DNA of 64,000 nt from Parabacteroides sp. PFB2-10 (GCF_029893085.1 NZ_JARXWI010000007.1:154805-218804), one strand, 5' to 3'. Counted from the first letter of the stretch, positions 7,616 to 16,978 are shown. Numbers and translations are program-made. Notes: generated by a model from the letters alone, not told the origin.

Positions 7616-9364
7616 TCAGATCCCCAGTGAAGCCTTGATCTGTTCGATCTTTTCGTTGGCATCTTTTTCTGCTTGCGGGATATCTTCTATACTATTGATT
7701 TTTGCATGCACTTCGCAATAGAACTTAATCTTCGGTTCGGTTCCGGAAGGACGGATAGATACTTTCGTTCCGTCTTCGGTGAAATACTGCAACACATTCG
7801 AGGTCGTCGGCATATCCAATGTCAACGTTTCGTTATCCGCGTAGCTATAGCTTTTCAACGTACCGAAATCATTAAAGAGGCTGACTTTCGAGCCGGCGAT
7901 CTCCGTCAACGGGTTTTCCCGGAAACGTTTCATCATGGCTTCGATCTCTTCCGCACCGCTCTTCCCTTTTTTCACGACAGAGATACCCAGCTCTTTGGAA
8001 TAGCCATACTCGGCATAGATGTTCTGCAATAATTGGTAAAGCGTAACGCCCTGGTCTTTGGCCCAGGCAGCGATCTCTGCCAACAGGGCACAGGCCGAAA
8101 TGGCATCCTTATCGCGCACAAAGTCTTCCGCCAGGAAGCCGTAGCTCTCTTCGCCACCGCCGATATACGTTTTCTTGCCTTCATTTTTACGCATCACATC
8201 AGCGATCCATTTGAATCCGGTATAGACATCATACATCTCCACGCCATTCTTTTCGGCAATCGTGCGGATCGTCTCCGTCGTTACGATGGTTTTAACAATG
8301 TATTCCTTTCCTTCTACCTTGCCCAGCTCTTTCCAGCGGGTGATCAGGTAATAGAGGTAGATCATACAGGTCTGGTTACCATTAACCAATACCCATTCGC
8401 CCTCATCGTTTTTGATCGCAGCGCCTACACGGTCGCCATCCGGGTCGGTCGCCAATACCAGGTCGGCATCGGTCTCTTTCGCCTTCTCTACCGCCATGGA
8501 GAGAGCTGCCGGTTCCTCCGGATTCGGAGAGATCACCGTCGGGAAATCACCACTCACCACATCCTGCTCAGGCACATGAATGATATTGGTAAAACCAAAC
8601 GCTTTCATCACTGCCGGCACCAGTTTCACACCTGTTCCATGGATCGGCGTGTAGACGATCTTCATATCCTTATGACGGGCAATCGCTTCGGGCGAAAGAG
8701 AGATAGAGGTCAATGCATGCACATATTGCTCATCGATCTCTTCACCGAGCACCTCGATCAATTCCTTGTTCCCTTTGAATTTAATCTCCGAAGCATTGCG
8801 AATCTTATTCACCTCAGCAATCGTATTGCGGTCGTGCGGAGCAATCATCTGTGCCCCATCGTCCCAATAGGCTTTGTATCCGTTGTATTCCTTCGGATTA
8901 TGCGATGCAGTCAGGATAATACCACTCTGGCATCCCAATTTGCGGATCGCATACGACATCTCCGGTGTCGGGCGCAGGTCTTCGAAAAGATAAACCTTGA
9001 TGCCGTTGGCCGAGAAGATATCGGCAGAGATCTCCGCGAACAAGCGGCTGTTGTTACGGCAATCGTGTCCGATTACCACCTTTATCTGTTCCAGATGAGC
9101 GAATTCACTCTTCAGATAGTTGGATAATCCTTGCGTTGCAGCGCCTACGGTATAGATATTCATCCGGTTCGACCCCACGCCCATAATGCCGCGGAGCCCA
9201 CCGGTTCCAAATTCCAGATCCTTATAAAAACTTTCGATTAATTCCGTAGAGTCTTCATTATCAAGCATGGCCTGAACCTGTGTACGTGTTTCCTCGTCGT
9301 AACTTTTACTGAGCCATCCCTGGGCCTTGGTTCTCACCATTTCAAGCAAATCGTTCTTTTCCAT
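7616..9364 (-). CDS. Phosphoglucomutase / phosphomannomutase (alpha-D-phosphohexomutase)
   Basis: Cytosolic mutase that interconverts glucose-1-P and glucose-6-P (or the mannose equivalents) through a phosphoserine enzyme. With the start at 9364 it is 582 residues, typical of the long Bacteroidetes form. Markers in order: the GTGGLRG loop near 53-59, the active-site serine in TASHNPKEYNG near 147-157, the metal loop DPDGDR near 300-305, the sugar-binding GGGEESYG near 398-405, and the phosphate-binding RPSGTEPKIKFY near 535-546. The open frame extends 15 codons further upstream, but the -7 box at 9407-9414 overlaps that extension, which decides for the inner ATG (MEKNDLLEMV). It converges on metF and is monocistronic. 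Confidence 0.93.
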   Translation of the reverse strand: MEKNDLLEMVRTKAQGWLSKSYDEETRTQVQAMLDNEDSTELIESFYKDLEFGTGGLRGIMGVGSNRMNIYTVGAATQGLSNYLKSEFAHLEQIKVVIGHDCRNNSRLFAEISADIFSANGIKVYLFEDLRPTPEMSYAIRKLGCQSGIILTASHNPKEYNGYKAYWDDGAQMIAPHDRNTIAEVNKIRNASEIKFKGNKELIEVLGEEIDEQYVHALTSISLSPEAIARHKDMKIVYTPIHGTGVKLVPAVMKAFGFTNIIHVPEQDVVSGDFPTVISPNPEEPAALSMAVEKAKETDADLVLATDPDGDRVGAAIKNDEGEWVLVNGNQTCMIYLYYLITRWKELGKVEGKEYIVKTIVTTETIRTIAEKNGVEMYDVYTGFKWIADVMRKNEGKKTYIGGGEESYGFLAEDFVRDKDAISACALLAEIAAWAKDQGVTLYQLLQNIYAEYGYSKELGISVVKKGKSGAEEIEAMMKRFRENPLTEIAGSKVSLFNDFGTLKSYSYADNETLTLDMPTTSNVLQYFTEDGTKVSIRPSGTEPKIKFYCEVHAKINSIEDIPQAEKDANEKIEQIKASLGI

Positions 9365-9406
9365 ATTGTAATATTTAAACAAACAGTTCTTTCTAAAAAG
9401 AGCAGA

Positions 9407-9414
9407 CAAACTTA
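9407..9414 (-). promoter_or_regulatory. -7 promoter box of the phosphohexomutase gene
   Basis: On the minus strand the sequence is TAAGTTTG, matching TAnnTTTG. It lies 43 bases before the ATG at 9364 and overlaps the longest possible open frame, ruling out the outer start. Confidence 0.5.
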
Positions 9415-9454
9415 CGGAAATTTATTGAAACAGGATCTATCTGTTCCTAAATAA

Positions 9455-10480
9455 TCAATAGACCGCCTCTCCTACAACAGGCCATTGGGCATCGTCCCAC
9501 AACAGACGGAATATCCGCAGTTTAGAATGCCCATTATCATTGGCATCATAGCCATGGAACACCAGGAAATCTTCATTATTCCAACCTACAACCGCGTTAT
9601 GTCCCACACCATGCCAGTCTTTATCGCCTGCCATAATGATGGTGCCGCCGCCAAGCAGCATATCTTTCCCCTCCTTATCGTAATAAGGACCGCTCACATT
9701 CTTAGAGCGACCGTAAATCATTTTATAGGTACTCTCAACCCCCTTGCAGCAATAGTCGATGGAGGCAAAGAAATAATAATAATCTCCTTTTTTATACACA
9801 AAAGGCGCTTCAATCGCATTGCCGCCCGCATCAACCGGATTATTGTCGATGGAGGGTGGGTTTTCCGACCGGCGGTCGCTCTTGCGAGAGGCGATTGTAC
9901 GGGGTTTTTCGCCCGGATAGGGTTTTTTCAGGTCGTCGGTCAAGCGAATAATCTGAAGTCCGTCCCAGAAAGAGCCCCAAAACAGATAGGGCTTCCCGTC
10001 TTCGCCATAAATAAGATTGGCATCGATGGCATTCCAGTTGTCAACACCCGGTGTCGAACAAATCACCGGCCCCTGATCGACCCATTTAAAGTCGGGGCTT
10101 TGCGGATCAAGCGTTTTATTGGTCACCAAGCCCAGGCAGGAGGTATTCTTGCCAAAAGCCGAGATGGAATAATAGAGATGAAACAGGCCGTTGTGATAGC
10201 TGATGTCCGGCGCCCAGAAGTGCCCGCGGAATCCCTTCACCGCCTCCAGCGTCCAGTCGGGTGCCTTTTCGAATACCGGTTTTTCCCGTTTCCACTCTTT
10301 CATATCCGGGGAGGAAAACACACTCACCCCATTCCCGGTCGTAAACAGATAATAGGTGCCTCCCTCTTTGATCATAACCGGATCATGCACTCCGATCCTG
10401 CGCTGCGGATCATTATTCTGCGCAAACAAAGAAATCGGCAAAGCGATAAGTAACAACATGAATAACAGATTCTTTTTCAT
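9455..10480 (-). CDS. Secreted glycoside hydrolase family 43 enzyme (endo-arabinanase-like)
   Basis: A 341-residue exported enzyme with a signal peptide (residues 1-21, ending SLFAQ) and a single five-bladed beta-propeller of family GH43. The N-terminal GVHDPVMIKEGGTYYLFTTG carries the predicted catalytic base Asp33. The second acid, usually a glutamate in an EAPF-type motif, is seen in GGNAIEAPFVYKKGDYYYFF. The C-terminal GRSKNVSGPYYDK and GHNAVVGWNNEDFLVFHGYD are typical of arabinan endo-1,5-alpha-L-arabinosidases. The likely substrate is arabinan side chains of pectin, inferred from the family; alpha-L-arabinofuranosidase activity is the main alternative. There is no accessory domain. It stands alone rather than in a SusC/SusD locus, divergent from a sensor kinase. 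Confidence 0.88.
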   Translation of the reverse strand: MKKNLLFMLLLIALPISLFAQNNDPQRRIGVHDPVMIKEGGTYYLFTTGNGVSVFSSPDMKEWKREKPVFEKAPDWTLEAVKGFRGHFWAPDISYHNGLFHLYYSISAFGKNTSCLGLVTNKTLDPQSPDFKWVDQGPVICSTPGVDNWNAIDANLIYGEDGKPYLFWGSFWDGLQIIRLTDDLKKPYPGEKPRTIASRKSDRRSENPPSIDNNPVDAGGNAIEAPFVYKKGDYYYFFASIDYCCKGVESTYKMIYGRSKNVSGPYYDKEGKDMLLGGGTIIMAGDKDWHGVGHNAVVGWNNEDFLVFHGYDANDNGHSKLRIFRLLWDDAQWPVVGEAVY

Positions 10481-10526
10481 AATAAATAAATTTTAATGAT
10501 GAGTAATAAGGCTTTAACAGCCCTTA

Positions 10527-10534
10527 CAAATATA
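10527..10534 (-). promoter_or_regulatory. -7 promoter box of the GH43 gene
   Basis: Minus-strand TATATTTG, a match to TAnnTTTG, 46 bases before the GH43 ATG. Confidence 0.5.
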
Positions 10535-10614
10535 GTGATATTTGTTTATCCAGCGTAAACGCATATAAGCTTCATCCATTTTTTTTGGCAGCAAATGACT
10601 TCTTTTCAAAAACC

Positions 10615-10770
10615 GAAGTGTAAGCAGAAGGGGGTTGTTTTTAGTTAAAATAGGGGTGGATTGCTTACACTTCAATTGTTAACAAATACTAACTCCCGGG
10701 AGTTTGTTCGCAAACCCCTGCCTTTTTGCAAAAAAACTCCTGCCGAAATATCATTTTGCTATTTTGGGTT
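10615..10770 (+). repeat. Intergenic CTCCCGGGAG repeat, copy 2 (subtype I)
   Basis: The left half is bounded by a perfect 11-bp inverted repeat, GAAGTGTAAGC (10615-10625) and GCTTACACTTC (10663-10673). The central palindrome AACTCCCGGGAGTT (10691-10704) is perfect over 14 bp. The right part reads CCCCTGCCTTTTTGC, then CTCCTGCCGAAATATCA and TGCTATTT. It fills most of the divergent interval between the GH43 gene and the sensor kinase. Confidence 0.8.
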
Positions 10771-10850
10771 CGTTTCCTGTTTCATGATTTTAAATGCGCT
10801 TATCCTATGATTTTATCGGTAAAGTATTCTTAATATTCAATGGCTCTTAT

Positions 10851-10858
10851 TATCTTTG
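10851..10858 (+). promoter_or_regulatory. -7 promoter box of the sensor kinase gene
   Basis: TATCTTTG matches TAnnTTTG and lies 32 bases before the ATG at 10890. It falls inside the longest open frame, which begins at 10794, so that upstream start would not be in the transcript. Confidence 0.55.
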
Positions 10859-10889
10859 CGAATATGAGTTTATTAACCTGCATACAATT

Positions 10890-12980
10890 ATGACCCCAAA
10901 CGAGCCCTTAAACAGTGAAAAAATGCCTGAATATTACAATGATGTTATTTTGGCGAATACGATCGCTTTACGCAAAGCGTTGTCGTCTGTACTGACCTTA
11001 TTACAATCAAACCACGCGGATTCGATTCACAATTCCCTGTCGATCATAAAAGACTTTTTCTCAGTCGACCGGGTTTTTATCGGTTTCTTTACGGGTGAGG
11101 CAAAATTAATGAGTTTTATTCAGGAGGTACATACCGAAGAGACCGGAAAAATGCCGGAGATGTTTTACAATCGTTTATCGAAAAATGAGCTTCCCTGGTG
11201 GCTGGAAAAGATAAAAGAAGACCGACCTATCTGTGTATATGACTCGTCGGTATTGCCTGCGGAAGCGGAAGCGGAACGAAAACTGATGGAAGAGCTGCAT
11301 ATCGGATCGCAATTGGCCATTCCCACCTACTATGATAAAAACATCAATGGCTTTGTTGGCATGGACTGTGTAAACAGGAAACGGGAATGGAGTGATCTGG
11401 ATATCGAAAACCTGCGCCTCTTCTCCGGTTTGTTCTCTTTTGTTATCGAACAGATCCGTTCGAAGGAAGAGCTCCGGAAATCCTCTTTTGAAGCGCTTAA
11501 GAGTGAAGCCAAATTTCAACTTATTTTCGAGAAGATGCCGATGGGTATCGAGGTGTACGACAAAGAGGGATTGCTACTCGATATCAACCCGGCCGATATG
11601 GATATATTCGGAATCACGAAGGAAAAGGCACTGGGCACAAATATGTTCGAAAACCCCAATATCCCGCAGGAGGCTAAAGAGAAGGCACGCCGGGGCGAAG
11701 AGGCCGATATGACCATGATCTATCGTTTCGATGTGGCACAGGAGAAAGGTTTTTATCAGTGGGAAGAAAAGCGAACCACGAAATACATCAATGCGAAATG
11801 TACCCCGCTCAAAGATGGTGAAGGCGAATTGCAGGGCTACCTGTTTCTGGTAACCGACGTTACGGAAAATCACCTGAAGAACGAACAGATACAGTCGAAC
11901 CTGGCAAAACTACAGATTGCAGTCGATACAGGCAACGCTTTCCTCTGGGAGTTTGATCTGGAAAGCGGAAGCCTGCGTGTGGATTTCGGAATAGATGACA
12001 ACCCCGACTATTTAGAACAGATCGACGCTTTTAACAATAGCGAAGGCGGCTTGAAGAATCCGTTTATAGATTCCATCCACCCCGACGACTACGAGAAGGT
12101 CGCCATCGATGGTTTCCAACGCCTGATAGAGGGCGAGATCGACAGCTTTACCACCATCTTCCGGCGCATACATAAAGGGGAGATATTATGGTATAATTGC
12201 AATATCCGAACCTATAAATACAATGCGGAAGGCAAACCGGCACGCATTGTTTGCTATATGGTGAATGTGACCGAACAGCAGGAAAAAGAGATGGAATTAT
12301 TGCAGGTCAAAGAGGCCGACCGATTGAAAGCAGCCTTCCTGGCCAATATGAGCCACGAAATACGCACGCCCTTGAATGCTATTGTCGGTTTTTCGAATAT
12401 CCTGGGCGAGATGTACGACAACCCGGAAACAGGCGAATTGGTACAGCATATCAATAAAAACAACGAGGTGTTGCTGCAACTGGTAAGCGATTTGCTGGAT
12501 TTCTCCTACTTAGAGACCAAAGAACTGCCGTATACGAAGCAGGTGTTCGACCTGAAAGAGCTGTGCAAAGATATTTATAAGGAGAAGTCACACGTTATAC
12601 CTTCGGATGTAGAACTGATCTTTCCTTCGGACGCTCCTCCTCTATTGATTCATTCCGACCGGGGACATGTCAAACAGGTTATTTACAACCTATTGAACAA
12701 CGCCTTCAAATTCACAGAAAAAGGAAGCGTCCGTATGCAATACGAGGTGACCGGCGATAACAGATTGCGCTTTGAAGTGGTCGATACCGGCATCGGCATT
12801 GCGGAAGAACATATTGAAAAAGTATTCCACAACTTCTATAAAGTAGATAATTTTGAGCAGGGAGTTGGCTTGGGGTTGAGCATCAGTAAAAACATTATGG
12901 AAGACTTAGGCGGCTCCATCGGAATCGAATCACAAGAGAAGAAAGGATCTGTTGCCTGGTTTACTCTTCCATTAAGCTAA
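10890..12980 (+). CDS. GAF-PAS-PAS sensor histidine kinase
   Basis: With the ATG at 10890 this is 696 residues of soluble sensor kinase; no signal peptide or transmembrane helix is seen. A GAF-like domain covers about 30-190. Two PAS domains lie at about 205-325 and 340-465, each closing in a DVTE/NVTEQQ-type junction. The dimerisation/phosphotransfer domain holds FLANMSHEIRTPLNAIVGFS with phospho-acceptor His489. The HATPase domain has the N box NLLNNAFKFTEKG (about 600-612), the G1 box VVDTGIGI and the G2 box GLGLSIS. There is no receiver domain, so it is not a hybrid. It is followed after 44 bases by a TPR-AraC regulator and may be co-transcribed with it, but that protein lacks a receiver domain, so the phosphorylation partner is unknown. 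The ligand is unknown. Confidence 0.9.
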   Translation: MTPNEPLNSEKMPEYYNDVILANTIALRKALSSVLTLLQSNHADSIHNSLSIIKDFFSVDRVFIGFFTGEAKLMSFIQEVHTEETGKMPEMFYNRLSKNELPWWLEKIKEDRPICVYDSSVLPAEAEAERKLMEELHIGSQLAIPTYYDKNINGFVGMDCVNRKREWSDLDIENLRLFSGLFSFVIEQIRSKEELRKSSFEALKSEAKFQLIFEKMPMGIEVYDKEGLLLDINPADMDIFGITKEKALGTNMFENPNIPQEAKEKARRGEEADMTMIYRFDVAQEKGFYQWEEKRTTKYINAKCTPLKDGEGELQGYLFLVTDVTENHLKNEQIQSNLAKLQIAVDTGNAFLWEFDLESGSLRVDFGIDDNPDYLEQIDAFNNSEGGLKNPFIDSIHPDDYEKVAIDGFQRLIEGEIDSFTTIFRRIHKGEILWYNCNIRTYKYNAEGKPARIVCYMVNVTEQQEKEMELLQVKEADRLKAAFLANMSHEIRTPLNAIVGFSNILGEMYDNPETGELVQHINKNNEVLLQLVSDLLDFSYLETKELPYTKQVFDLKELCKDIYKEKSHVIPSDVELIFPSDAPPLLIHSDRGHVKQVIYNLLNNAFKFTEKGSVRMQYEVTGDNRLRFEVVDTGIGIAEEHIEKVFHNFYKVDNFEQGVGLGLSISKNIMEDLGGSIGIESQEKKGSVAWFTLPLS

Positions 12981-13024
12981 CTCTTTCTCCACGGATCATT
13001 CATGAAAACAGACTAATTCAAATA

Positions 13025-14659
13025 ATGAACACATCTAACAAACTTACACTTCTTATGACGCTATTTGCCCTCTTATTGGCGTCAAAAGCCTCTGCGCAAA
13101 ACAACACCTCGCGACAAGACTCCCTGCGGATCGACAGCATAGCCGTAAACGCTCACAAGACGGGGCTTGCTTTTTATAAATCGGGGGTTTACTACCAGGC
13201 ACTCGACAACTACCTGTTGGCACTCTCCCTGCAAAAAGATTTAAACAACACCGGCGCCATGTTCAGGCTCTACGAGGATATCTGCAACGCCTATTTCTAT
13301 ATAAACGACTATCTGATGATGAAGCAATATGCTTCGGAAGCGGTTGAGTATGCGCAAGAGACGAATATGATTATGCCGGAGGCCGGCTTCTCTCTCCATG
13401 TAGCCGACGCCAGCAAAAATGCAAAAGACAGCCTGGCCGCTGAAACAGCCTATGCCCATGCCTACACCCTCTTTCAACAGATAGGCGACACCATGCAGAT
13501 GGCTACGGTTTTCAACAACAAAGCCAGCCTCTACGGCATCGATTCACCAAAGAAACTGGCCTCTTTCCAGGCGGCAGCCCACCTGTTAGAAGTACCACCT
13601 GTCGACAAGAAAAAGCAGGAACGTCTGTATCACATCTATGCAAATATAGGCGACTGGTATGAAAACCAGGGAGACTACCAAGAGGCAAATCGCTATTTTC
13701 AAAAGTCCATCGAGATGGCACAAGCTACCGGCAATCCGCGAATAGAGATCTTCCTGTATAGCCACCTGGCTGAGAACTACCTGAAACGAGGAGACCTCAA
13801 CCGGGCAAAGCAATTGTCTCTGCAAACGGTCGCATTGATCGACAAACACATTGGGCCGAACCATACGTTTGATGTTGCATTGAAGGTTTTGGGCAAGGTC
13901 TATGAGGCTGAGGGGAACTACCGGGCGGCATACAATTCATTGCAGAAATGGAGCGCGGTCAACGACTCATTGCAAAAGCGCAATCGGCAGACGGAGATAA
14001 ACAAAATAGAACAACGCTATAAATACGAAAGCTACCGGCAAGACAAATTAAACGAGCAAAACCTCGAATTGGAACGCAAAAAGGCCTCCATCACGAACCT
14101 GCGCATCACCCTTGTCGGATTGATCACAGCCTGCATTTTACTGATCATCATCGGTACGCTGATATACCTCTATTCGCGCAAGCTCAAAATGAAGAACCGC
14201 GAACTCTACCTGCAAATAAAGAATCAGGATTTCCTCGTCTCCAAGGTAGAAGAAAAGGAACTGACTATCCTGGCATCGCAGCCCGATACTGAAAGTTCTA
14301 AAAGCGCTAAACTCTATCTTTCCCTGAAAGAGTTGATGGAAAGCGAACAGCTTTTCAAACAGACGGATATCAACCGCAAAAAGATCGCCACCCTCTTGGG
14401 CACCAACGAGAAATACCTCTATGATGCTGTGAGGGAGAATACCGATTGTTCTTTTAATGAATATATCAACCGGCTCCGAATCAGGTATGCCCGCCAGTTA
14501 TTGACAAGCGAAGAGAACCTGACAATCGACGAAATAGCCTTCCTCTCGGGTTTCGGTTCTAAAGTCACCTTCTACCGCAACTTCCGGGAGCACTACAAGC
14601 TCTCACCCTCCGAATACCGGCGTTTAGCTATCGAGGAAATAGTAGAGAAAACGAATTAA
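13025..14659 (+). CDS. TPR-containing membrane regulator with C-terminal AraC-type HTH
   Basis: 544 residues. A signal peptide (1-24, ending KASAQ) exports a tetratricopeptide-like helical region at about 45-320, with recognisable units such as YANIGDWYENQGDYQEANRYF near 205-225 and GKVYEAEGNYRAAY near 290-303. A coiled segment precedes a transmembrane helix at about 360-383. The cytoplasmic part ends in an AraC-family helix-turn-helix at about 440-535, with DEIAFLSGFGSKVTFYRNFREHYKLSPSEYR as the second HTH. The layout, periplasmic TPR sensor to DNA-binding domain in one chain, is common in Bacteroidales. It follows the sensor kinase by 44 bases. Its target genes are not evident; the nearby GH43 gene or autoregulation are possible. 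Confidence 0.88.
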   Translation: MNTSNKLTLLMTLFALLLASKASAQNNTSRQDSLRIDSIAVNAHKTGLAFYKSGVYYQALDNYLLALSLQKDLNNTGAMFRLYEDICNAYFYINDYLMMKQYASEAVEYAQETNMIMPEAGFSLHVADASKNAKDSLAAETAYAHAYTLFQQIGDTMQMATVFNNKASLYGIDSPKKLASFQAAAHLLEVPPVDKKKQERLYHIYANIGDWYENQGDYQEANRYFQKSIEMAQATGNPRIEIFLYSHLAENYLKRGDLNRAKQLSLQTVALIDKHIGPNHTFDVALKVLGKVYEAEGNYRAAYNSLQKWSAVNDSLQKRNRQTEINKIEQRYKYESYRQDKLNEQNLELERKKASITNLRITLVGLITACILLIIIGTLIYLYSRKLKMKNRELYLQIKNQDFLVSKVEEKELTILASQPDTESSKSAKLYLSLKELMESEQLFKQTDINRKKIATLLGTNEKYLYDAVRENTDCSFNEYINRLRIRYARQLLTSEENLTIDEIAFLSGFGSKVTFYRNFREHYKLSPSEYRRLAIEEIVEKTN

Positions 14660-14705
14660 CGGATGAATTGAGCTACGGATTACGCAGTCAAAATTATATC
14701 TTTCC

Positions 14706-14737
14706 AAAAGGGATCACTTGAATGATCCCTTTTTTTT
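14706..14737 (+). terminator. Terminator after the AraC-type regulator
   Basis: Stem AAAAGGGATCA (14706-14716) with TGATCCCTTTT (14723-14733), then a T run to 14737. The metK -7 box begins two bases after the T run. Confidence 0.9.
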
Positions 14738-14738
14738 G

Positions 14739-14746
14739 TATCTTTG
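14739..14746 (+). promoter_or_regulatory. -7 promoter box of metK
   Basis: TATCTTTG matches TAnnTTTG. CTTG at 14717-14720, in the terminator loop, lies 18 bases upstream and could be the -33 element. The leader would run from about 14753 to the ATG at 14889, about 135 bases, and contain the candidate SAM-II aptamer. Confidence 0.55.
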
Positions 14747-14760
14747 CGCTCAGAATTGAC

Positions 14761-14812
14761 GTGGATAGATTTGTATTGCTTGCAACCACAGGAAAAAATG
14801 CTAAAACAAGCC
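14761..14812 (+). promoter_or_regulatory. Candidate SAM-II riboswitch in the metK leader
   Basis: The segment fits the H-type pseudoknot layout of SAM-II. Stem P1 is GTGG (14761-14764) with CCAC (14786-14789). The loop between contains GATTTG and GCTTG (14778-14782). After CCAC comes an A-rich linker, then GCTAAAA (14800-14806) and CAAGC (14807-14811), which pairs with the loop GCTTG to close the pseudoknot. The order GATTTG, CTTGCA-CCAC, A-rich, GCTAAA agrees with my recollection of the SAM-II consensus. It lies just inside the predicted leader of the S-adenosylmethionine synthetase gene, where feedback by SAM makes sense. P1 is only four base pairs and no covariance search was possible. Confidence 0.65.
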
Positions 14813-14888
14813 CCTCACTGTTTCTGCCGTTCGGCAATCGTTTCCCTCCTTTGGTCAATTCATTACTAAACTAATAATTTATAGAGTA

Positions 14889-16175
14889 ATGAGTTATTTA
14901 TTTACCTCCGAATCGGTGTCTGAAGGACACCCCGATAAAGTAGCCGATCAGATATCGGATGCTTTGCTTGATGAGTTCCTGGCATATGACGAGAACTCGA
15001 AAGTAGCTTGCGAAACACTTGTAACGACCGGACAGGTTGTAGTGGCAGGAGAAGTAAAATCAAGCGCATATGTGGATGTGCAAGATGTAGTACGTTCGGT
15101 AATCGAACAAATTGGTTACACCAAAAGTGAGTACCAGTTTGAAGCTAAGTCATGCGGTGTATTGTCGGCCATTCACGAACAAAGCGGTGACATCAACCGG
15201 GGTGTCGAGCGCGAAGATCCAATGGATCAGGGTGCGGGCGACCAGGGAATGATGTTTGGATACGCAACTGTTGAAACGGAAAACTATATGCCTCTGGCAT
15301 TAGACCTCTCACACAGCCTATTGAAAGAGCTGGCTGATATCCGTAAGAAAACACCGGAACTGATGCCCTATCTGCGTCCCGACGCCAAGGCACAGGTGAC
15401 AATCGAGTACAGCGACAACGGCACGCCGCTTCGCATCGATACCATCGTGGTGTCTACGCAGCATGATGAGTTTGTGGAAGCCCTCGATATGTCGCAGGAA
15501 GAGGCCGACAAAGCGATGCAACAGCAGATCGAAGAAGATGTGAAAGCCATTCTCGTACCGCGTGTAAAGGCATTATATCCGGAACATGTACAGGCGTTGT
15601 TCAACGATTCAATCAAGTATTATGTGAACCCGACCGGCAAGTTTGTGATCGGTGGCCCGCATGGTGATACCGGACTGACCGGCCGTAAGATCATTGTCGA
15701 CACCTATGGCGGAAAAGCCTCTCACGGCGGCGGCGCTTTCTCGGGCAAAGACCCTTCGAAGGTCGACCGTTCGGCTGCTTATGCTGCCCGTCACATTGCC
15801 AAGAATATGGTGGCCGCCGGTGTGGCCGATGAGATGCTGGTACAGGTATCTTATGCTATTGGCGTAGCGCAGCCGATGAATATCTTTGTCAACACCTACG
15901 GACGTGCGAAGGTGAATATGACCGACGGCGAGATCGCCTCGTTGATTCAGGAGATATTCGATATGCGCCCGAAAGCCATCGAAGAACGCCTGCAACTGCG
16001 CAATCCGATCTACTTAGAAACAGCCGCCTACGGGCATATGGGACGCCAACCGGTAACCAGAACGAAGGTATTCACCTCCCGTTATCTACCGGAACCCATT
16101 ATCCGCCGCGTGGAACTCTTTACCTGGGAGAAATTAGACTATGTGGATGCAATCCGCAAAGCGCTGAGTCTGTAG
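14889..16175 (+). CDS. metK: S-adenosylmethionine synthetase
   Basis: Methionine adenosyltransferase (EC 2.5.1.6), which makes SAM from methionine and ATP. It is 428 residues, somewhat longer than the ~385-residue E. coli enzyme, as usual in Bacteroidetes. Visible motifs are [19 protein letters not shown] near residues 8-26 (ATP/Mg binding), [12 protein letters not shown] near 115-126, [23 protein letters not shown] near 251-273 and [19 protein letters not shown] near 277-295, the phosphate-binding P-loop-like region. The ATG at 14889 gives the expected N-terminus. It is monocistronic: it follows its own promoter and candidate SAM-II leader and ends at a strong bidirectional hairpin. Confidence 0.97.
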   Translation: MSYLFTSESVSEGHPDKVADQISDALLDEFLAYDENSKVACETLVTTGQVVVAGEVKSSAYVDVQDVVRSVIEQIGYTKSEYQFEAKSCGVLSAIHEQSGDINRGVEREDPMDQGAGDQGMMFGYATVETENYMPLALDLSHSLLKELADIRKKTPELMPYLRPDAKAQVTIEYSDNGTPLRIDTIVVSTQHDEFVEALDMSQEEADKAMQQQIEEDVKAILVPRVKALYPEHVQALFNDSIKYYVNPTGKFVIGGPHGDTGLTGRKIIVDTYGGKASHGGGAFSGKDPSKVDRSAAYAARHIAKNMVAAGVADEMLVQVSYAIGVAQPMNIFVNTYGRAKVNMTDGEIASLIQEIFDMRPKAIEERLQLRNPIYLETAAYGHMGRQPVTRTKVFTSRYLPEPIIRRVELFTWEKLDYVDAIRKALSL

Positions 16176-16200
16176 TTAAAATGATATTTTGAAAATCATA

Positions 16201-16240
16201 AAAAAGGCTGCCTCAAATCATATATTGAGGCAGCCTTTTA
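16201..16240. terminator. Bidirectional terminator metK/SIMPL gene
   Basis: Perfect stem AAAAAGGCTGCCTCAA (start 16201) with TTGAGGCAGCCTTTT (to about 16239), with A runs before and T runs after it. It separates convergent genes. Confidence 0.92.
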
Positions 16241-16267
16241 TGTATAAGTTATCAGATAACCGGTCGA

Positions 16268-16978
16268 TCAGTCATTCAGATAATAGTCGATAGTAGTGAC
16301 TACCCGTATGTTTTTGATGTAAGGGGTATTGGCATCGCGGTCGCTGATCGAGAACTGCCCCTGCGAAGCCGACCGTATCTTACCTAATTTACTATCCGAG
16401 TCTTCCGCAAATTTTTGCGCCGTTGCCCGCGCGTTCTTCGTCGCCTCCTCTATCATACCCGGTTTGACCTCATTCAGTTTTGTGAAAAGGAACTGGGTCG
16501 TATAGCGATAATCACCTCCGCTAATAGCGATCCCCTCCTTCAACAGATCACTTTGAGAGGTCATCAACTTGCGCACCAAGTCAACTTTGGAAGAGGTAAC
16601 AGTCAATACCGAAGTCACATTATAGCGATAGGGTACCTGATTGTTGCCATACCTTTCTGCCTGCATATCGATAATTTCCGGAGCAGCAACTGTGATCTCA
16701 CCCTCCTCGATACCGTTTGCCTTCAGGAAGCTGATAATCGTATTGTTTTTCTTCTCCATATTATTATACAATACAGAGAGGTTATCGCCTATCTCCTTAT
16801 AAGTCAAAGGCCAGATAACCCTGTCGGCCGGCACCTCCTTTTCAGCAAGTCCCTTCACAGACACAACCCGTTCTTTCTGAATAAAGCCTTTAATACCAGA
16901 CTTCAACGAGAGGCCCAAGGCGATAATACCAATAGCCACAAACAATCCTGCCACTAAATTTCCATACGATTTTTCCAT
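16268..16978 (-). CDS. SIMPL-domain (DUF541) protein, membrane-anchored
   Basis: 236 residues. One N-terminal hydrophobic helix (about 7-27) anchors or exports it. The rest is a SIMPL/DUF541 domain, with the family-like GLAEKEVPADRVIWPLTYKE near 43-62, a long helical middle, VTSVLTVTS near 125-133, and the C-terminal KLGKIRSASQG followed by VTTIDYYLN. SIMPL proteins are periplasmic or membrane proteins of poorly defined role, linked to oxidative stress or envelope integrity in some species; no activity can be assigned. It has its own -7 box (17026-17033) and ends at the hairpin shared with metK. Confidence 0.85.
   Translation of the reverse strand: MEKSYGNLVAGLFVAIGIIALGLSLKSGIKGFIQKERVVSVKGLAEKEVPADRVIWPLTYKEIGDNLSVLYNNMEKKNNTIISFLKANGIEEGEITVAAPEIIDMQAERYGNNQVPYRYNVTSVLTVTSSKVDLVRKLMTSQSDLLKEGIAISGGDYRYTTQFLFTKLNEVKPGMIEEATKNARATAQKFAEDSDSKLGKIRSASQGQFSISDRDANTPYIKNIRVVTTIDYYLND

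Noticed and set aside
8033..9127. 364-codon plus-strand open frame
   Set aside because: It is antisense to the conserved phosphoglucomutase; composition mirrors the real gene and there is no start signal.
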